DNA of 64,000 nucleotides from Hyphomicrobiales bacterium (lineage in GTDB: Bacteria > Pseudomonadota > Alphaproteobacteria > Rhizobiales > Rhizobiaceae). Below, piece after piece: positions 1 through 7,572 of the stretch. The stretch is taken from positions 122,254-186,253 of the forward strand of contig UCNG01000007.1 in assembly GCA_900473915.1 (NCBI GenBank), in the 5' to 3' direction. Position 1 is the first letter of the stretch, and the number at the start of each line of letters is the position of its first letter. A model generated the notes under the pieces. The model was not told the origin of the DNA, ran no database searches, and was given only the letters and a program-made list of their open reading frames with translations. The position numbers and the translations under genes are program-made.

Positions 1-32
1 ATTGGAAATACATTTTCTTCAAAAGAATTTAT

Positions 33-491
33 TTATTTTAGTATCTCTGGAAAAAACCCTTTTACGGACTGCGTATTAAAATCAACTTTGTATGCATTAT
101 GCGCAAACTCGTTTCTAATTTTTCGTATACAATTAATTCGAATAAAAGTCTGCTTACTAATCCATCCAAGATGGTAACAAATAGTCAGTCTATTCCCAAA
201 TGTCGATAGCGGCCCATTTCCGCTAAACATCCGGTCTCTAGAACTAGATGATGATAAATCAAGCATATTGTAAGAAATAAGGCTCTCTATTTTGTCTTCA
301 ATAAGTGAAGCAAGAACAAGCACTCGCGCAGTATCACTTTCAGTTTTCAGACGCCGGATAATATCAGGCAGTTCCTTTCCATCATATGGTATAGCTTCAA
401 TCGCATGGGCCGCCTGTTCTAATTTGGCCTTATAATAGGCATTGACTGCCGCATTTAACGCTTGTGGCGGAATCATAATTTCTTGCCTCAA
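33..491 (-). CDS. MtlR-like (mannitol repressor family) protein
   Basis: A 152-residue soluble protein. The middle and C-terminal part carries the family pattern VLVLASLIEDKIESL (about residues 57-71), then FSGNGPLSTFGNR (about 89-101), a YHLGWIS segment, and an IRKIRNEFAHN stretch (about 122-132), all typical of MtlR/mannitol-repressor-like proteins. In enterobacteria MtlR represses the mannitol operon by a mechanism that does not depend on a classical HTH; many relatives elsewhere are orphans of unknown role, and no mannitol gene lies beside this one. The gene and its flanks are clearly richer in A+T than the rest of the window, which points to recent acquisition. The start at 491 is the first ATG codon after a stop; an alternative ATG lies five codons further in. 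The family call is good, the function unknown. Confidence 0.7.
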   Translation of the reverse strand: MRQEIMIPPQALNAAVNAYYKAKLEQAAHAIEAIPYDGKELPDIIRRLKTESDTARVLVLASLIEDKIESLISYNMLDLSSSSSRDRMFSGNGPLSTFGNRLTICYHLGWISKQTFIRINCIRKIRNEFAHNAYKVDFNTQSVKGFFPEILK

Positions 492-717
492 TACAGAGTG
501 CGGTTCGGATTGTAGCTAACACTAGAACGCGGTGAACCGAATTTTTGGTTCTCAGAGACACCTATCAGACCGAACATTACAAATAATATCGTTCTGCTCT
601 TGAACTTGCCAGATCCATGCACATTTGAAGAAATGCAGCGCCGGGCCCCTCTGGTCATGGCTACCGCTATGGCGATGTCGGGGCTGCTCCACTTGTTCAA
701 ATGGAGATGGTCCGGCG
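492..717 (+). promoter_or_regulatory. Structured leader upstream of the TerC/Alx gene
   Basis: About 225 bases separate the MtlR-like gene from the TerC start. The last 80 bases can fold: CGCCGG (639-644) pairs with CCGGCG (712-717) directly before the ATG at 718, GCCCC (645-649) pairs with GGGGC (680-684), and CATGGC (656-661) pairs with GCTATG (666-671). The GGAG ribosome site (703-706) lies inside the outer helix, so the fold could hide it. E. coli alx, a TerC relative, is controlled by a structured yybP-ykoY-type leader, but I do not see that motif's conserved GGGGAGUAG core here. A GAACC/GGTTC hairpin lies further up (534-551). Function is inference. Confidence 0.35.
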
Positions 718-1737
718 ATGGATTCGCTTATTGTAGCCCTTTCGGGCGATTTTCTCGGCACACCTGTATATTTTTGGGCGGCATTTATCATTGTGGTCGT
801 CGGCTTGCTCGTCTTCGATCTCGGCATTCTCCATCGTGACGAACACGAGATCGAAGCCAAGGAAAGCCTCCTGCTTTATGGTTTCTATGTTCTGATCGCA
901 CTAGCCTTCGGCGGCTGGGTCTGGTGGCAGCGCGGAGCGGCAGCCGGTCTGGAATTTTATACCGGCTATCTGATCGAGCAGAGCCTCGCGATGGACAACA
1001 TGTTTGTTATCGCAACGATTTTCGGCTTTCTCGGCATCCCGCGCCTTTATCAGCATCGCGTCTTGTTCTGGGGTATTCTTGGTGTCATTGCCTTCAGGGC
1101 AATCCTGATCGGACTGGGCGCCGCACTTGTGCACGAGTTCAATTGGATTCTTTTCCTCTTCGGCGCGTTCCTCATTTTCACCGGCTTCAAGATGTTCGGC
1201 CACAAAGATGAGACGCCCGACATCGAACAGAATGCCGTTTTCAGATTCCTGCGTCGGCGGTTCAACATCACCAGTGAGTTGCATGGCCGCAAATTCACGG
1301 TCAAGCAACCGCATCCGAAGACCGGCAAAATGGTTACCTGGCTGACACCACTGGCAGTTGCTCTGATCATGGTGGAAACAGTTGACCTCATCTTCGCAGT
1401 CGACTCAGTGCCAGCCGTCTTCGCTGTCACTCAGGACACGTTCATCGTCTACACTTCGAACATCTTTGCCGTTCTCGGCTTGCGCGCCCTTTATTTCGCA
1501 CTCGCTGCTGCAATGAACCGGTTCCGCTATCTGCAGGTCTCGCTTGCCATCATTCTGGTGCTGATCGGCATCAAGATTTTCCTCGTGCCGCTGGGTGTTC
1601 ACATCAACACATTGCTTTCGCTTGTCGTGACGCTCGCCATCCTCGCGAGCGGTGTACTTTACTCGCTTTATAAAACCCGCAACGAGCCTGACATGACCGT
1701 CGAGGACCTCGCCAAACAGCACCACATCGAAAACTGA
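718..1737 (+). CDS. TerC/Alx family integral membrane protein
   Basis: A 339-residue membrane protein of the TerC family (COG0861), with about eight or nine hydrophobic segments. The two family signatures are present: SLAMDNMFV near residues 88-96 and IFAVDSVPAVFAVT near 224-237, each with intramembrane acidic residues. Relatives include E. coli Alx, linked to alkaline pH and manganese homeostasis, and TerC of tellurite-resistance clusters; no other ter gene is near, so a metal (Mn) export or homeostasis role is more likely than tellurite resistance. I place the start at the ATG at 718, preceded by GGAG at 703-706; the longer reading from 625 would add a polar tail foreign to the family. A hairpin terminator follows at 1751-1778. 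Confidence 0.85.
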   Translation: MDSLIVALSGDFLGTPVYFWAAFIIVVVGLLVFDLGILHRDEHEIEAKESLLLYGFYVLIALAFGGWVWWQRGAAAGLEFYTGYLIEQSLAMDNMFVIATIFGFLGIPRLYQHRVLFWGILGVIAFRAILIGLGAALVHEFNWILFLFGAFLIFTGFKMFGHKDETPDIEQNAVFRFLRRRFNITSELHGRKFTVKQPHPKTGKMVTWLTPLAVALIMVETVDLIFAVDSVPAVFAVTQDTFIVYTSNIFAVLGLRALYFALAAAMNRFRYLQVSLAIILVLIGIKIFLVPLGVHINTLLSLVVTLAILASGVLYSLYKTRNEPDMTVEDLAKQHHIEN

Positions 1738-1750
1738 TCGAAACCACGAA

Positions 1751-1778
1751 AAGGCTGGCGTTAACCGCCGGCCTTTCT
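1751..1778 (+). terminator. Intrinsic terminator after the TerC gene
   Basis: AAGGCTGGCG (1751-1760) and CGCCGGCCTT (1766-1775) form a 10-bp stem with one G-T wobble around a five-base loop, followed by TCT. It lies 13 bases after the stop codon. Confidence 0.7.
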
Positions 1779-1863
1779 GTCTGTACAGTCCGACACCATT
1801 ACTATCTGAGCATATGAGAATTTATGGGTAGCACCCGCGAGATTGTCTCGATATGAGTGCGCC

Positions 1864-2745
1864 ATGACACGCAAAGGCCAAGGCTATCTCTTCACGCTTC
1901 TCGCGGTTACCATTTTTGCGACGCAGGATGGTATCTCGAAGTACCTCGGCACCCATTATTCGCCCATCCTGATAACGATGATCCGCTATTGGGTCTTTGC
2001 AGTGTTCGTTCTTCTGCTTGCTGCTCGCTCCGGCGGCATTTCAAAGGCCGCTGCAACGAAACGCCCCCTCCTTCAGCTTTTCCGCGGTCTTCTGCTTGCT
2101 GCTGAAATCGTTACATTCATCTTCGCCCTCAGTCGCGCCGGCATGGCAACGGCACAATCGATCTTTCAGGGTGCGCCGCTATTGGTGACGATGCTCTCCG
2201 TACCCTTCCTCGGTGAAAAGGTCGGCTGGAGACGATGGACGGCAATCATCGTGGGGTTGATCGGCGTTTTGCTGATTATCAATCCGGTGAACGCGACATT
2301 CGATGCCAGCCTGCTATTGCCGGTAGCGGCGATGGTCATGTTTGCCGTCTACGCTGTCGCGACGCGCGCCGTCAGCAAAAGTGACGATGCCATGACAAGC
2401 TTTTTCTATACCGGCGTGGCGGGTGCGGTCGCTCTCACCTTTGTCGGTAGCTTCTATCTCATGCCGATTGCCAGAAGCGACTGGTTCTGGATGGCAGCGC
2501 TGTGCGCCTGCGGCATAGCGAGCCACTACTTCCTCATCCGCGCCTATGACATTCTCGAGGCTGGAGAAGTGCAGCCGCTCACCTATCTGCAGCTTGTTAT
2601 CGGCGCCTGCATTGCGGTCACGGTGTTCGACGAACAGTTGTCATGGAACATCATCGTCGGAGCGATTATCGTTGTCGGCGCCGGACTGTTCTCGGTCTTC
2701 CGCGAACGGCAGCTTGGTAAAAGCAAGCCGCCGACGCTCGACTAG
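1864..2745 (+). CDS. DMT-superfamily (EamA) transporter
   Basis: A 293-residue protein with about ten transmembrane segments arranged as two EamA repeats (about residues 5-135 and 145-280), the pattern of drug/metabolite exporters. The first repeat opens with GYLFTLLAVTIFATQDGISKYL, usual for the family; the second ends with a helix pair ending FSVFRE. Substrate is not predictable from sequence. I chose the ATG at 1864; a TTG seven codons upstream (1843) is in frame but has no better ribosome site. It stands between the TerC gene and the FAD monooxygenase, same strand, with 122 bases to the latter, so co-transcription with the monooxygenase is possible but not shown. Confidence 0.8.
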   Translation: MTRKGQGYLFTLLAVTIFATQDGISKYLGTHYSPILITMIRYWVFAVFVLLLAARSGGISKAAATKRPLLQLFRGLLLAAEIVTFIFALSRAGMATAQSIFQGAPLLVTMLSVPFLGEKVGWRRWTAIIVGLIGVLLIINPVNATFDASLLLPVAAMVMFAVYAVATRAVSKSDDAMTSFFYTGVAGAVALTFVGSFYLMPIARSDWFWMAALCACGIASHYFLIRAYDILEAGEVQPLTYLQLVIGACIAVTVFDEQLSWNIIVGAIIVVGAGLFSVFRERQLGKSKPPTLD

Positions 2746-2867
2746 GCGGAACTTATCGAATTGATTGGCCAAAACGTCGCTTGACCCGGCGCTCTGACTT
2801 GACCTGCCGAGAGTGCCGGTCCTTTTATGTCTTCTGTACAGTGCAAGCAGGGTCGAGCGGGTATGAC

Positions 2868-4100
2868 ATGACGCAGACAGTCGCATCGCATATCACTTAC
2901 ATCAAAACCGACTGCGCGATTGCAGGCGGTGGGCCAGCAGGTTTGATGCTGGGTCTTTTGCTTGCCCGCTCAGGCGTGAACGTGACCGTTCTTGAGAAGC
3001 ATTCGGATTTTCTACGAGATTTTCGCGGCGACACAATTCACCCGTCCACTCTTCAGATCATGCATGAACTCGGTTTGCTGGACGGGCTCCTTGCGTTACC
3101 CCATACCAAGGCATATCGGCTAAACGCGGAAATCGGTGGTCAGGACATAACAATAGCGGATTTTTCGAAGATTCCGGCGCAATGCCGATTCATTGCTTTC
3201 ATGCCGCAATGGGAGTTTCTCGATTATATCGCACGTGAAGCTGCGAAATATCCCAACTTCAAACTCATCATGCCAGCCAGCGTAGTGGAACTGATCGAAC
3301 GGGACGGCAATGTTACCGGTCTCGTCGCGGCAACGCCCGATGAAACGATCAATATCAGCGCCAAGCTCGTCGTGGGTGCCGACGGCAGAAACTCCGTGGT
3401 GTGCGCAAAAGCCGGTATGGAGATCGAGAGCTTTGGTTCGCCAAGCGAGATACTCTGGATGAAATTGTCTCACCTTGCCAACGACCCGCCCTATACGATG
3501 GGGCATGGCGGACCCCGGCAAGGTTTTGTGATGATCGATCGTGGTGACTACTGGCAATGCGGTTATGTACTCCGCAAACAGTCTTTCACCGAGGTAAAAC
3601 AAAAGGGGCTCGAGGCATTCAGGGAAGCCGTAGCGAAAGTGTCCCCATTGCCCGCTGACCGAATGGATGAAATACGTACATGGGATGACATCCATCTGTT
3701 GAGTGTACGCATTGATCGGCTGAAGAAATGGTGGAAACCGGGACTTTTATGCATCGGGGATGCCGCCCATGCCATGTCGCCTATCGGCGGGTTCGGAGTT
3801 AATCTCGCCATTCAGGATGCCGTTGCGGCAGCGAATATTCTGGCTGCACCGCTCAAGGGCAACGTGGCCTTATCCCGTCACCTCGCAGCCGTCGAGGCGC
3901 GTCGCCGCTTTCCAACAAAGGCAACGCAGAAGCTGCAGCTGATGATGCGCAGCGATCGCCGCAAACGCGAAACGAATGACACAAGACAAGATGGACCGCC
4001 CGCTTTCATGCGTCATCTCGCCCGTTGGCCAATACTGGCCCATCTCGCAGGCAGACTGATTGGGGTCGGCTTCCGCCCGGAGCACGTCCGCAACAAGTGA
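2868..4100 (+). CDS. FAD-dependent monooxygenase (aromatic hydroxylase/UbiH-like)
   Basis: A 410-residue class A flavoprotein monooxygenase. It has the N-terminal Rossmann motif GGGPAG (residues 20-25) followed by VLEK, the DFRGDTIHPSTL segment that contacts flavin and substrate, the mid-protein 'DG' motif VVGADGRNS (about 176-184), and the FAD ribityl motif GDAAHAMSPIGGFGVNLAIQDA (about 292-313). Such enzymes hydroxylate phenols or similar rings with NAD(P)H and O2; the substrate cannot be inferred. The start at 2868 is the ATG nearest the conserved FAD motif; an in-frame reading from 2781 would add 29 unrelated residues. The preceding exporter gene might handle a related compound, but this is speculation. 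Confidence 0.8.
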   Translation: MTQTVASHITYIKTDCAIAGGGPAGLMLGLLLARSGVNVTVLEKHSDFLRDFRGDTIHPSTLQIMHELGLLDGLLALPHTKAYRLNAEIGGQDITIADFSKIPAQCRFIAFMPQWEFLDYIAREAAKYPNFKLIMPASVVELIERDGNVTGLVAATPDETINISAKLVVGADGRNSVVCAKAGMEIESFGSPSEILWMKLSHLANDPPYTMGHGGPRQGFVMIDRGDYWQCGYVLRKQSFTEVKQKGLEAFREAVAKVSPLPADRMDEIRTWDDIHLLSVRIDRLKKWWKPGLLCIGDAAHAMSPIGGFGVNLAIQDAVAAANILAAPLKGNVALSRHLAAVEARRRFPTKATQKLQLMMRSDRRKRETNDTRQDGPPAFMRHLARWPILAHLAGRLIGVGFRPEHVRNK

Positions 4101-4110
4101 GCGGAAGATT

Positions 4111-4959
4111 TCAGTCTATATCGTCGAGTTCGTCGTGAATCCCGGCAACGATCTCCAGCCGCTGTTGCGCTGATTTGCCTGCGAGCGAAGCGTAGGTCAG
4201 TGCGAGAAGCCGAATGGCGCTGCTGACAGCCGTATAAGATGCCCCCAATGCGAAACTGTCCACATGGCACGGCAGGACGACACGAGCATAACGCTGCGCC
4301 TCCGAAACCGACCCCCGGTCCGTAATAGTCACGATATTCAGCCGGCTGGTAACGGCATATCCCAGAATTTGTTTCAGCAAAGCCCGATGCGGCGGCAGCG
4401 TGATCAGCAACAACACGTCTTTCGGGCCGGTCATGGCCAGATCTTCAGCCCACGAACCCTGATTGATGCCAAGAATCATCACACTGTGCCGCAGCCTTGA
4501 AAACAGAAGGCGCGCGTACCGTGCGAACCCTTCCTCATCACCCATTCCGATCACCCAGACACGCGGCGCGGCAGCGATCATTTCCGCAGCCTCGCGCATC
4601 TTGTCGGAACGCAGCGCCTCGAAAGTTCGCGTGATATTGGCGATCTCCAGATCAAGATGCGCGCTGATGGTCCGCACCAACGGCACTTCCTCATCAATTG
4701 CAGCCGAATATTCATATGGTTCGGTGCGATTGCGCTCCTCACGCGCCTGGAGTTTTACTTCATTGAAATCGGCATAACCAAGATGCTGAAAGAAACGAGC
4801 CGTCGTTGCCTTGGATACACCGGCCATCTCTGCGATTTCGGTAGCGGAATGAATAAGAATATCGTCCTCGCGTTCAAGAACAAGCTGCGCGATTTTCTGC
4901 TCTCCTGCCGTGAGCTTTGCGTAGCGCTCTTGTATGCGCAGTACCAGACGTGAAGCCAT
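4111..4959 (-). CDS. MurR/RpiR family transcriptional regulator
   Basis: A 282-residue regulator with an N-terminal HTH_6 DNA-binding domain (about residues 1-77, ending in MAGVSKATTARFFQHLGY) and a C-terminal SIS domain (about 120-260, with VWVIGMGDEEGFARYA at its start) that normally binds a phosphosugar or sugar-like ligand. It is transcribed divergently from the cyclo-ligase/ABC-transporter cluster that begins at 5069, with 109 bases between, and is its most likely regulator. The shared intergenic region carries TGAAACA/TGTTTCA palindromes of the kind RpiR proteins bind. The gene converges with the monooxygenase, ten bases apart. Family certain, ligand unknown. Confidence 0.85.
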   Translation of the reverse strand: MASRLVLRIQERYAKLTAGEQKIAQLVLEREDDILIHSATEIAEMAGVSKATTARFFQHLGYADFNEVKLQAREERNRTEPYEYSAAIDEEVPLVRTISAHLDLEIANITRTFEALRSDKMREAAEMIAAAPRVWVIGMGDEEGFARYARLLFSRLRHSVMILGINQGSWAEDLAMTGPKDVLLLITLPPHRALLKQILGYAVTSRLNIVTITDRGSVSEAQRYARVVLPCHVDSFALGASYTAVSSAIRLLALTYASLAGKSAQQRLEIVAGIHDELDDID

Positions 4960-5018
4960 GTGCGTTTATTCCGAATCTCTAATGCACTAAAAAAGCTTAT
5001 CATTGCCCCTTGCAATAC

Positions 5019-5058
5019 TGAAACATTTGTTTCATTGATAGTGAAACATTGAAATTCA
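5019..5058 (+). promoter_or_regulatory. Candidate RpiR operator
   Basis: TGAAACATTTGTTTCA (5019-5034) is a perfect palindrome of 7-bp arms around TT. A second, looser element, TGAAACATTGAAATTCA (5042-5058), repeats the left arm and lies just before the ATG at 5069. Paired TGAAA/TTTCA half-sites are usual for RpiR-family operators. Position between the divergent rpiR-type gene and the transporter cluster supports the assignment; binding is inferred. Confidence 0.5.
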
Positions 5059-5068
5059 TGGAATCTCC

Positions 5069-5806
5069 ATGGCGTACTCCCGCAATACCCGGCAGCGCAT
5101 TTGGGAGCGACTGAAAGATGTCGCACGCCCCGATGCACGCTTCCACCTCAAATTTTCGGAATTCATTCCAGATTTTGAAGGTGTCGAGACAGCTACCGAT
5201 CAATTGCTGGCGCTGGAAGGGTTTGCAAAGGCCAATCTGGTTTTTGTTACCCCGGATAATTCCATGATCGAGTTGCGCCGTCGCCTGATCATGTCGGGTA
5301 CACCATTCATCATGCCGACCTACGGCATGCAGCGCGGCTTTCTCCTGCTGGAACCGGGATCCGTTCCCCCGGGGCTGGAGAAAGCCGCAGCCTGGCTTGA
5401 CGGAATGGAACATTTCGGCCGGCCGGTCAGTCTTGAGGACTTGACCCATATCGGTCGTTTTGATGTCATCGCGACTGGCGCATCCGCTGTTTCCATCGAC
5501 GGAGTCCGTTTTGGCAAAGGCCATGCATTCTTCGATCTGGAATGGGGCATGTTCACCGATCTGGGGCTTGCCGACGAGCAATCCCCGATCGTGGCAGCTG
5601 TGCATGATGTGCAGATCGTGGAAGAGCGCCTCAACGTTTCCGACAAAGATATCGCACTCGATTTCATCGCTACCCCCAGCCGCCTGATAGAAGTAACGCG
5701 TAATCGCCGTCGCCCCCGCGGCATCCGCTGGAACGACGTTTCAGCGGAAGAGATCCAGTCGATCCCGCCGCTGCGTGAGCTTGCGCGGATGCGTGGTATT
5801 GCCTGA
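5069..5806 (+). CDS. 5-formyltetrahydrofolate cyclo-ligase-like protein (COG0212 type), copy 1
   Basis: A 245-residue protein of the 5-FCL/NagB fold. It keeps the family's C-terminal signature as GVRFGKGHAFFDLEWG (about residues 146-161) in place of the GxGGGYYDR loop of true 5-FCL, and ends with ATPSRLIEV, a conserved strand of the fold. This altered loop marks the COG0212 paralogue group rather than the folate-recycling enzyme; comparative work, as I recall it, ties COG0212 to thiamin metabolism. It is the first gene of a run with an NMT1-type ABC importer and a second homologue at 9153, with which it shares the same architecture throughout. Role: probably modification or sensing of the imported compound. 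The reaction is unknown. Confidence 0.7.
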   Translation: MAYSRNTRQRIWERLKDVARPDARFHLKFSEFIPDFEGVETATDQLLALEGFAKANLVFVTPDNSMIELRRRLIMSGTPFIMPTYGMQRGFLLLEPGSVPPGLEKAAAWLDGMEHFGRPVSLEDLTHIGRFDVIATGASAVSIDGVRFGKGHAFFDLEWGMFTDLGLADEQSPIVAAVHDVQIVEERLNVSDKDIALDFIATPSRLIEVTRNRRRPRGIRWNDVSAEEIQSIPPLRELARMRGIA

Positions 5807-5833
5807 CAATTCAGCACCAAAAAGGAAGATTCA

Positions 5834-6805
5834 ATGAATATTGCCCTGGATCGCCGCCGTTTTCTTGGACTGATGGGCGCCGCAGCCGCTTTGCCCGCGA
5901 TGAGCCGTTTTGCCCGGGCGGATACGCCATTCAACTTTCAGGCTTCCTGGATAAACGATGCCGAATTCAGCGGCTATTTCATTGCCGCCGACAAGGGGTT
6001 TTATCGCGAAGAGGGCCTGGACCTGAACTATATTTCCGGTGGCCCCGATGTCATTCCCGAGAGCACCATCATCGCGGGCAAGGCTGACCTGACCCTCACC
6101 ACCCCTGATACGACAATCAAGGCCATCGTCGAACAGGGGGCACCTTTCAAGATCATTGGCGCCCAGTATCAAAAGAACCCTATCGGCATTGTTTCGCTCG
6201 CCAAGAACCCGATCAAGGAGCCGAACGACCTGATCGGCAAGACCCTCGCCGTACCGCCGGTCAACGTCATCTCGGTTGAAGCCATGCTGAAGATTTCCGG
6301 CATCGGGCCTTCTCAGGTCAACATCGTTCCTTATGCATATGATCCGACGCCGCTCATCAAAGGCGAAATCGATGCCTCGCTTGACTTCACGACCAATGTT
6401 CCCTTCACCATCAAGCAGGCTGGCGAAGAGGCTGTGTCCTTCCTGCTCTATGATTTCGGCTTTACGATCTTCAACGATACGGTTGTCGTAACGGAAGAGA
6501 CGCTGAAATCGAAGCGCAAGGAAATCGTTTCGTTCCTTCGCGCAAGCCGCAAGGGCTGGATTGAAAACCTCAAGGACCCGGCAGCCTACCCGCCGAAATT
6601 TGCCGACAGCTGGTTCAAGGGAACGGGGCGGTCAATCGAAAACGAAATCTATTTCAACACCGCGCAGAAGCCGCTGATCGAAACGCCTGACGGCATATTC
6701 TCGATGAGTGAGGAAGCCATTGAGAAAACAATCACGGCGCTCGGTACCATCGGCATCGCCGCAAAGCGCGACCATTTCGACACAACGCTTCTCGAAGAGA
6801 TTTGA
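5834..6805 (+). CDS. ABC transporter substrate-binding protein, NMT1/THI5-like
   Basis: A 323-residue periplasmic binding protein of the COG0715/NMT1 family. The N-terminus DRRRFLGLMGAAAALPA is a twin-arginine signal, so the protein is probably exported folded by Tat. The mature part begins with FQASWINDAEFSGYFIAADKGFYREEGLDL, the hallmark opening of binding proteins for the thiamin pyrimidine (HMP, formylaminopyrimidine) and riboflavin-type or alkanesulfonate-type ligands. The TGA stop at 6803-6805 overlaps the ATG of the ATPase gene, so the two are translationally coupled. An AGGA sequence lies ahead of the ATG at 5834. Ligand: a pyrimidine precursor is my leading guess from the COG0212 neighbours. 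Confidence 0.8.
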   Translation: MNIALDRRRFLGLMGAAAALPAMSRFARADTPFNFQASWINDAEFSGYFIAADKGFYREEGLDLNYISGGPDVIPESTIIAGKADLTLTTPDTTIKAIVEQGAPFKIIGAQYQKNPIGIVSLAKNPIKEPNDLIGKTLAVPPVNVISVEAMLKISGIGPSQVNIVPYAYDPTPLIKGEIDASLDFTTNVPFTIKQAGEEAVSFLLYDFGFTIFNDTVVVTEETLKSKRKEIVSFLRASRKGWIENLKDPAAYPPKFADSWFKGTGRSIENEIYFNTAQKPLIETPDGIFSMSEEAIEKTITALGTIGIAAKRDHFDTTLLEEI

Positions 6806-7572
6806 TGCCTGAAATGTCCGGGATCAAACTTGAAGATGTGACGCGCTCCTTTTCGGGGCGCGGCACGAATGTAACTGCGCTTTCCAACGTTTCACTCGAA
6901 TGCCCGACCGGTTCCCTTACCGCACTCATCGGGCCGTCCGGATGCGGCAAGTCCACCATGCTGCGTCTGGCGCTTGGTCTCGACCAGCCCGATAAAGGCT
7001 CGATTTCCGTCATGGGCAAAAGCCCGATCGAGGCCGCCAAAGCCGGGCTGACGGGGGTGGCTTTTCAGGACGCGGCGCTCATGCCGTGGCGTAATGTCGA
7101 AGATAATATTGCTTTGCCGCTGGATGTTCTCGACCTGCCCCGTTCCGCCAAGGCAGAACGGATCGCCGAACTGATCGCTCTTGTCGGCCTGAAAGGCTTC
7201 GAAAAATCGCTTCCCGGTGAGCTCTCCGGCGGCATGCGCCAGCGCGTCGCCATCGCCCGCTCTCTGGTAACCGATCCGCGCGTCCTGTTTCTGGACGAGC
7301 CTTTCGGTGCCCTCGACCAGATATTGCGCCGCCAGATGAACATCGAGCTTCAACGCATATGGCTTGAAAGCAAGGCGACAACGCTGCTTGTTACCCATGG
7401 GATAGACGAAGCGGTCTTTCTCGCCGACCGGATCGTGGTGATGCACAGCCGCCCCGGACGCATCGCGCAGATCATCGATATTCCGCTGGAGCGTCCACGC
7501 AGTCCCGAAATATTCAGCACGCCGCAATTCCATGCGCTGGAGGACGCCGTCGCGGAGGCTTTGCATGGCTGA
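6805..7572 (+). CDS. ABC transporter ATP-binding protein (nitrate/sulfonate/NMT1 type)
   Basis: A 255-residue ATPase. Walker [10 protein letters not shown] lies at about residues 46-54, the Q-loop at FQDAALMPWRNV, the signature LSGGMRQRVAIARSL near 140-154 and Walker B VLFLDEPFGALD near 162-173, with the switch histidine in LLVTHGIDEA. The MPWRNV sequence after the Q-loop is typical of the SsuB/TauB/ThiZ subfamily. Its ATG shares a base with the stop codon of the binding protein, and its own stop (7570-7572) overlaps the start of the permease at 7565. A TTG one codon earlier (6802) is in frame but less likely. Confidence 0.85.
   Translation: MPEMSGIKLEDVTRSFSGRGTNVTALSNVSLECPTGSLTALIGPSGCGKSTMLRLALGLDQPDKGSISVMGKSPIEAAKAGLTGVAFQDAALMPWRNVEDNIALPLDVLDLPRSAKAERIAELIALVGLKGFEKSLPGELSGGMRQRVAIARSLVTDPRVLFLDEPFGALDQILRRQMNIELQRIWLESKATTLLVTHGIDEAVFLADRIVVMHSRPGRIAQIIDIPLERPRSPEIFSTPQFHALEDAVAEALHG

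Noticed and set aside
4960-5068. Possible TPP riboswitch before the COG0212/NMT1 cluster
   Set aside because: The conserved CTGAGA and ACCTGA elements are missing; the gap is explained better by RpiR palindromes.
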